Below the pieces are notes generated by a model, which worked only from the letters and a program-made list of their open reading frames with translations, ran no database searches and was not told the origin of the DNA. A DNA stretch of 64,000 nt from contig WPIO01000005.1 in assembly GCA_009760855.2 (NCBI GenBank), positions 6,910,001 to 6,974,000 of the forward strand, written 5' to 3'. Position numbers and translations under genes: made by a program. Below, in pieces: positions 57,912 through 64,000 of the stretch; the first letter of the stretch is position 1, and each line of letters starts with the position of its first letter. The stretch is from Cristatella mucedo. Taxonomy: Eukaryota; Bryozoa; Phylactolaemata; Cristatellidae.

Positions 57912-58031
57912 ACCCTAGTCTAAACCCTACTACATGAAAACCTTTCGATCTTGACTACACTGCATAAAAACAGTGCAGGTCTTACCTCCTCCTAGATGAA
58001 AGTCCTGGTTCCACTTCTGGCTGCAAACCAA

Positions 58032-58135
58032 GCAACAAATAATAATAATAATAATAATAACACATTATTAGATATAGCACCCTCAAATAACTCAATCTCT
58101 TTCCAGGCACTTTACAATTACTGCAAAGGTAGCAC
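58032..58135 (-). repeat. LINE-type 3' tail
   Basis: (AAT)n, then AGCACCCTCAAATAACTCAA and CCAGGCACTTTACAATTACTG. Confidence 0.65.
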
Positions 58136-58574
58136 GATCGAATAGTAACATGAACTGCTATCATTGCTCACAGTATTGAATGTAACAACGTCTCGGCGAA
58201 AAGCTGAATGGTGAAATCTAGCAAAATGTTTTTCAGTAAAAATGAAGTAAACACATGGACAAATACCAGGAGGACTTCGTGCTAAATTAAGATGCAGTAA
58301 GATGGCCAACTAAACAGTCTTTGGAACGGCGGAATAATTGCTTTGTAAAATAGATGTACGGTTTAGGTTGAATATGGTTTTTTCCCCGTCCGGATCGAGC
58401 ACTTCGTGTGAATGAAAAGCACTCCAGCAGATTGAGCTAACTGGAAATCAGAGAAGACACGAGCAACAGTTGCATAAAGTAGGCATGCACATACGAAGAA
58501 TAGGCGTGCACATACAATAAATGGGGGTGCAAAGAGTAAGAAAAAACTGACTGCTTAGGTATTCACCATTCAAT

Positions 58575-58644
58575 TGCATTTCCCTTTGCAGCAAATGTAA
58601 AGCGCCTAGAGACATTGAGTTCTCTGAGGGCGCTTTATCAAGTG

Positions 58645-58677
<33 letters not shown>
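58575..58677 (+). repeat. LINE-type 3' tail with long (TTA)n
   Basis: GCAGCAAATGTAAAGCGCCT, TTGAGTTCTCTGAGGGCGCT, TTATCAAGTGCATTATT, then about nine TTA units. Confidence 0.75.
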
Positions 58678-58679
58678 AT

Positions 58680-60320
58680 GGTCGACACATGGAAGCAAAT
58701 GCAGGTGGTGGGCTCTGGCGAAATTTCTTCGTTGAGGGAGCTGCAGAGGGCGTCACTCGAAGGAGACCACCGGAGGATGGTGAGCTCTTCTGCCTTGGGT
58801 CATGGATGATCCATGCAACATTGACTATGAAGAAATTTTTTAAAAAGGACCAAGCACAAAACTATTGCCTTAGCACACCTGGGCATTTGCACCAGTAAGC
58901 ATTAAGAACTAGTATTCCTTAGCAGAGCATACACAGATGCATCAGCGCTGTAGCACGAATTATAAATGCAAGAATTTAAAAGCCTTGCTGATACACCAAT
59001 GTCCAGCATACTCTTTGAGTGTCCCTACATCTTACCCCCAGGCCATCGCTCTGAAAGCCCAGCTGTAGTTCCGCCCTCCTGCCCGTACACGCCGACAGTA
59101 TTGCTAACGGGTTCAAAATCAAGATGCAAGCGCGTCACGAAATCATCAGACTTACATGGTATGCTTACTATTCAAGATCCATCGTAAGCAAAATGTCTAG
59201 AGCCCAACATCGATGTAATACAGTCGCGGCGATCACAGCCGAGATAGGCTCACCGATTTGAGCGGAAGTGACTCTGGTAACTGGCCGTGATTGGTCACCT
59301 TGTACGGATGAGGCGACTGCCTTTACGCCAGAGCCCCAACGCTCCGATTTCGCATTCGGAGCCCAATCGGATGTCAAAACAGTGAGTCGCAAAATGTGGA
59401 TTCTGGCCGGAAATACAGGTAGCAGTGAGTTAGACGCTTCTGTTGCAGCATATTTTTAAGATTTCTTCAGGTTGAACAAACAGACATGCGACCCAACCTG
59501 TTTTACACGTTAGGAAGGGCACTATAATTTCCCTGACGCCGCTTCCGAACTTACTGATTTAGCAGCTGCGGATATACGAGATTCTGTCGATACTGTTACG
59601 AATAATTTCATAAAACAATTTAGATTGTAGCGTAGCGCTAGTCAAGCTTAATTTTAGGGCGAAAAAGAACTGCTTGGCTGCAATACACCTTTGTCCTCGA
59701 GTAGTGAGCCAACGGGAGCTGCAGTTGCTCTAGGATCTTGAGGAAGGTTTGGCACGGCGGGGAGGCTCAAGGGCCAACCGAGACATGTCTGCCTGTCGTG
59801 TCGGCCTGCGCTCCGTAGGAGCAGCTGATCGCTGTCGGCTGGCCTGTCAACCGCGGCCCTAACTCGGAAAGATTCTGAAAGATTCAGAAAGATTGTCTTG
59901 AACCTTCAGCATTCGAGCTGGACGTGGTTGCTTATAGACAGACAAGTAACGGTTAAATGAGTAATTATTTGCCTTATCAGTCCACGTGGTCAGGTGCAAT
60001 ACCACAAAGCTTCTACCCTTTTGACGTGATAAACTATTTAAGAATAAGGCGAGGCTTGTTCAAGGTCATCGTCGTCGCCTCCGCCGCCGCCACCCACCCG
60101 ACCGTCTCCGGACCCTTTTCTGTTAGAACAAGGGAGGTGGGCGGCCATTCACGCCAGCGATCAAGTACCACGGAACAGCGAGACGTAGCATCGGGAAGCG
60201 AATTCGGCGGACTTCGCCAAATACGTACGTAAAGCGTTCGTGGCTCGCATTCAGTGTGTGTGTGTGTGCGGGCGAGCCAGCGAGCTCGATCCCGGCTAAG
60301 GATTTGAGGTTTTGTCTTAC
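58680..60320. other. Intergenic, no gene recognised
   Basis: 59290-59392 has an open frame with a donor-like AAAACA|GTGAGT, and 60060-60200 is CpG-rich; neither could be assigned to a gene. Confidence 0.4.
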
Positions 60321-60324
60321 TTCC

Positions 60325-60395
60325 TTTGCAGCGTATGTAAAGTGCCTAGAAAGAGATAAAGTTATCTGAGGACGCTACACAAATTTATTGTTATT
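60325..60395 (+). repeat. LINE-type 3' tail
   Basis: GCAGCGTATGTAAAGTGCCT, AGTTATCTGAGGACGCTAC, then ATTTATTGTTATT. Confidence 0.6.
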
Positions 60396-61015
60396 TGAAT
60401 TTAGGATTACCCGCCTCCGGTGGGGTGGCTGGAAGAGGGATTGGTTTTGTTTAGCAAAAGAGCCCTCAGTTTACCTGCCTGCATAAGGTATAAGCGGGAA
60501 GCCTGTTCCGGTTAGGAGGTAGGGTCCGGCGAAGCGACGATCGGGACACCAGGGCTTTCTGCTGAGACCACCGCAAGGCTGAACCAACATCAATAATCAA
60601 GTGCTTTGTTGTTTGGGCCCTCCGTCTATGTGAGTCACGCCCCAGCATAGATGCACGAAACCTAAGTAGGCGGAGGTAGTTCCGCCGTAAGAGTGTTTGT
60701 CTCGGTGACAGCTTGCAAGGGGCTTCGCAATAAGTGAACGCGCAACGACGTTGTTCGCCCTCGAATTAAGTTCAGTAAAATCCCTATTGGTGACTTTCGA
60801 CTCGATACTGCGTATGCCTACGAACTAGTGACCTGCAAGGTAACGATATGTAGGATATGGCATGAGACACTGTAGGCGAGGTGACCTATTTATTGCACAC
60901 TCGAGCTCCGAACCGTCAGTCGGACTGGGCCACGTGCTTCAGCATTGGTGAAGCCCGCCAGCGACGTTTGGCGTTACCAAGTAATGAACGCTAGACCTCA
61001 CAACCGTACGACCAT
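60396..61015. other. Intergenic, no gene recognised
   Basis: No exon or repeat identified. Confidence 0.4.
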
Positions 61016-62285
61016 ACTAATAATAATAACAATAATGGGTCGTTTCTAACATACCCTAAGAAAAAGTAATTTCTGCCCAAATGCTTTGTAACTGGCTGCA
61101 AGAGAATCAATATCCGTGGATTAGTGGCTTTCATGGCATCAAGTGTGCTAGAGCAAATAAGTGCCGTGCTGTTAAAGCAAACGTGAAGACCCGCACGGCC
61201 GCCGGTTTGTAAGAGCTGCAGCCAGTAACTGAATCGTGCACGGGTACGCGCCTAAAGCACACGAGAGCAAAAAAAGACAAGTTCACTGAGAAGAAAGGAA
61301 AGCTGACCGGTACAGATGCGCCGTTAGCTGAGACTTAAAGGGTGCAAGGTCAATGCAGACAATGACAGTACCCGGAAGCGAGCTCCGGACTTGGATGCAT
61401 ATGAGCGTAAGGCTCGATCACCAAAGGTTTCAATTTATTGAGATAAATCGAGATTACTAGATGCAGACGCGGGGTGTGGGAAAGCACAGTTGAGGAATAA
61501 GGTCAAGTAGGTATGCATGCTCTAAAAAAAAGTTAAGCTGGTTTACCAGCCTCATTTATATAGCGGCAGAAGAGCCTTCGTGGCTATCATCACCGCTTGC
61601 AATGGCTAATGTAGCATCGGCCACTACAGGACTCGAACCCACAACCCGGGTCGCGAAGAGCTCTGCAGATTCGAAGACCTTACCCCTAGGCTAAGACCCA
61701 GGCCTTAGTCGCTGACCCCACCTGTAAGCCAGACTGAGGATCTCGAAGTTCATTGGACGTTTAATAGAGAGCCAGTGAAGCTCAGACAGAAGTGGGGGTG
61801 ACGTGGCAGCTGCGCTGTTGACAACAGACCAGACGAGCTGTTGAGATAGCACACACGATCGTCGACCTAGAAATGAAAGTCAAGATTGTGTTCGGCGATG
61901 AAATCATCCAGGGCGAGATTGTGGACGAGACAAGACCTATAGACAGGATCTAGAAGACTTGTGAGTGGTCTACTTTTTAGCGTGCTAGACGAGCTCGGTA
62001 GCTACGAGTGCAGTAGCGACAAGAATGAAGGAAGCGAGAGAAGAATAGCAGGACGACGATGCGGATTTGCAGTGCTGCTGCGGTGACAGAAATTAAGGGA
62101 CCGGCTCCATAATCTGCTCTCGCTTACCGACGAAGAATTTGGACGAGCCATTTGCTAAGTCATAGCTGGGATTACTGGGAAGTCTGCTTCCTCGGGAGCG
62201 ATTAAGAAGACGGTTGACGGTGGACGCTAGCGTTGCAGCTCTCGGGGCACGAAATGCGGCTAAAGCATCGTTAAACATCATCTAA
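61016..62285 (-). mobile_element. Old LINE copy with internal loss and a SINE inserted
   Basis: (AATAAT)n tail at 61016, decayed 3' region (ACCCGGAAGCGAGCTCCGGA at the position of the C-terminal FGDRAFSSYAPKAWNSLP block), SINE A at 61525-61710, then RT upstream words at 62093-62281 (TVNRLLNRSRGSRLPSN, YDLANGSSKFFVGK). The RT core is missing. Confidence 0.65.
61525..61710 (-). mobile_element. tRNA-derived SINE, family A, best copy
   Basis: Minus strand: GGGTCTTAGCCTAGGGGTAA (box A), GGGTTGTGGGTTCGAGTCCT (box B), GGCCGATGCTACATTAGCC, GGTGATGATAGCCACGAAGG, CTGGTAAACCAGC, T-rich end. Confidence 0.75.
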
Positions 62286-62910
62286 GGCATGCAGATTCGT
62301 CGCCGATTACCGAACATCGTCGCACATAATATTGCCCATACACGAGAGACGATTCCAGATGCCTGCATGAGAACATACAAAGGGACCAACAAGTATTGGC
62401 GTTCCTAGGGCCAAATAATCGTAAAAACACGAACTGAGAATGCTTGGCAGGAAGTAAATCCAGGATTAATAATGACAGTCGTGGATACTTCAAAGCACCA
62501 AGAACTTATGGAGACAGCGAAGCTAGTCTAGCCACTCTTTGCCGCATCGACGTTGCACTTTTAAAGGCGCGTTAAATGCTATTACTGCAGCCTATCGGTT
62601 AATCAGCCAAAAAGATGTTCCTTTAGGTAAGCTAGCTTCGCAATGCTTGCCGGCATGGACAAGGGGAACAACTGCATTGGGTTGGGATGGGGAGCCTCTG
62701 TCCCACGCCTAACGACGCCACCCAGATGGCAGGTTGACTGCCAATCAAAGGGAGGCTGAAGGGACGTGTCGCTGGGCGGTCTAGCCGACTGGACCTGCAC
62801 TTATTTTCGGTCGCTGGGAGAGTACAGAACCAAAAAGCCCTACCTTCCGTACGACTTTCTGGGGATTTATGGTTAGTAGGGGTACCTACGATTTGAACTT
62901 TAGTAGTTGG
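62285..62910. other. Intergenic, no gene recognised
   Basis: No exon or repeat identified. Confidence 0.4.
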
Positions 62911-62914
62911 GGTT

Positions 62915-63015
62915 TCGCTTTCTCTATTCAGGCGCTTCACATATGCCACGGGGCTTAACCCCACGACCTCGGCCAGATCTTGGTCGGGGCGAGCACCTTA
63001 ACCTCTGCGTCAAAC
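62915..63015 (-). mobile_element. tRNA-derived SINE, family B, partial
   Basis: CTCTATTCAGGCGCTTCACA, GGGCTTAACCCCACGACCTC, CCAGATCTTGGTCGGGGCGA. Confidence 0.65.
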
Positions 63016-64000
63016 CAGGGCTGCCAGAGATGACTTCGTACCTACCTCGTTTCGTTCCTACCTCGGCCCAGAGCTGCAGCTGACCTACTAATCGGGCCGC
63101 TCAGGCTCAAATAGTTTACCGCAAACCTATTTGAATCAGATAGCGTTCTTTTGAAGAAGAGTAAGTTCTATAAGCAATTCAACTGTGCAGAAAGCTTCGA
63201 GCAGGTAGGTGTACATTGCTTTTTCCAAGTCACGAAATTAGTGTTTTTATGTACATAACTTAAACTCACTAATGACCACGGCGCTGCCACCTGTCCCTCA
63301 GTGAGATAGATGTACAGGTATGTACACGCTGTGTAACCACCTGGAAAATCATCAACCTTGAGGTGAGAGACTATTCTTGAGAGCCAACTGGTCTGGCTGT
63401 TCATCAAATACAAGTGACTGCTCTATGATTTTGTATGTGTTCTGCACTCATGCATTGGGTGGGGCAGCCGGAAACTTGTAGAAAAATATCCCCATTCTCT
63501 AAAGAGTTCAGACAAATATATGTAGTGCATACAGGCCCTGCAGTGCCCGTTAATATTCGTGCAACGGATGAACTACGTCCTAAAAACCTATCCTACAATT
63601 TCCTAAGAAACCAGCATATCTAGCGCATGGCAAGCCTGTTTTCGAGCGTAGTCTGAGCACACGGCAAGCGATCAACCAAGGAACGAGATTATTTTCACGA
63701 AAGTAGTCGTTCAGGCGTTCGCGTGTAATGTGGAAATTGCCCAGTAAAAGACATTCTAGCATATGAATAGTGGTGAGTGTCAAACAATTTCCTTAGCGAA
63801 TGCACACTATCACCACCGTAGGGAATGCTCTTTCCTACAAAATAGGGTTCCTAGGAAAGCTTCGAAATCAAATAATAGCGTAATTTATTTTATTGCTTGC
63901 AATAATCAAATTTTAGTTTGCATTCTCATACTAAGGTGTTAAGACTTCATAAAAATAAAGTGTTGCCTTCGTTTACACGCCACTTACAAGACCATAGTAT
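63016..64000. other. Intergenic, no gene recognised
   Basis: A minus-strand frame at 63168-63413 contains VDDFPGGYTACTYLYIYLTE, but no splice or family evidence supports it. The last 150 bp are AT-rich. Confidence 0.4.

Overview
This is a window of animal nuclear DNA: GT-AG introns, genes spread over 3-20 kb, long microsatellites and many LINE and SINE remnants. It is most likely an invertebrate. The species cannot be fixed from the sequence, but CCNB1IP1/HEI10 and CFAP77 orthologues argue against a fly or a nematode. No operon, CRISPR array, phage or other prokaryotic structure is present, and I found no undescribed biological system. What stands out is a set of gene structures that can be read to the base.

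Four protein-coding genes were rebuilt exon by exon, with splice phase checked at every junction. (1) Minus strand, 1283-3987: the first two coding exons of a conventional dynamin (DNM/shibire type); the rest lies beyond position 1. (2) Plus strand, 15157-17784: a complete CFAP77 (axonemal doublet-microtubule inner protein), with two sequence-related candidate first exons. (3) Minus strand, 21099-32639: a complete nine-exon CCNB1IP1/HEI10 (meiotic RING ligase, 247 aa), including a 16-nt micro-exon inside the RING finger. (4) Minus strand, 34530-54825: golgin-97/GOLGA1 (trans-Golgi tether, about 998 aa in at least 12 exons, ending in a GRIP domain). The four proteins act in different processes (endocytosis, cilia, meiosis, Golgi traffic), so the cluster is linkage rather than a pathway. 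DNM1, CFAP77 and GOLGA1 all lie on human 9q33-q34, which suggests an old linkage group.

Layout. 0-4 kb: dynamin exons, plus a LINE tail in intron 2. 4-13.7 kb: no recognised gene; a GC-rich stretch with a TATA box at 6.6 kb, SINEs, and a LINE with an internal deletion at 9.5-11.35 kb. 13.74-14.16 kb: compound CT/CA/TA microsatellite. 14.4-18.8 kb: CFAP77 between two direct copies of an unclassified repeat. 19-21 kb: AT-rich, no gene seen. 21.1-32.6 kb: CCNB1IP1, with a near-identical pair of inverted LINE remnants in introns 1 and 7. 33.2 kb: one orphan exon-like segment. 34.5-54.8 kb: golgin-97, whose introns hold a nested LINE pair, microsatellites, SINEs and, right behind exon 1, a 2.6-kb LINE. 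55-64 kb: LINE and SINE fragments, no recognised gene.

The repeats are mainly one CR1/L2-group (Jockey-type) LINE family with (TTA)n tails and two tRNA-derived SINE families. One SINE family carries the LINE's 3' tail. Exon boundaries come from reading splice signals, frame and similarity to remembered family sequences; nothing was searched or aligned by computer. TE boundaries are approximate.
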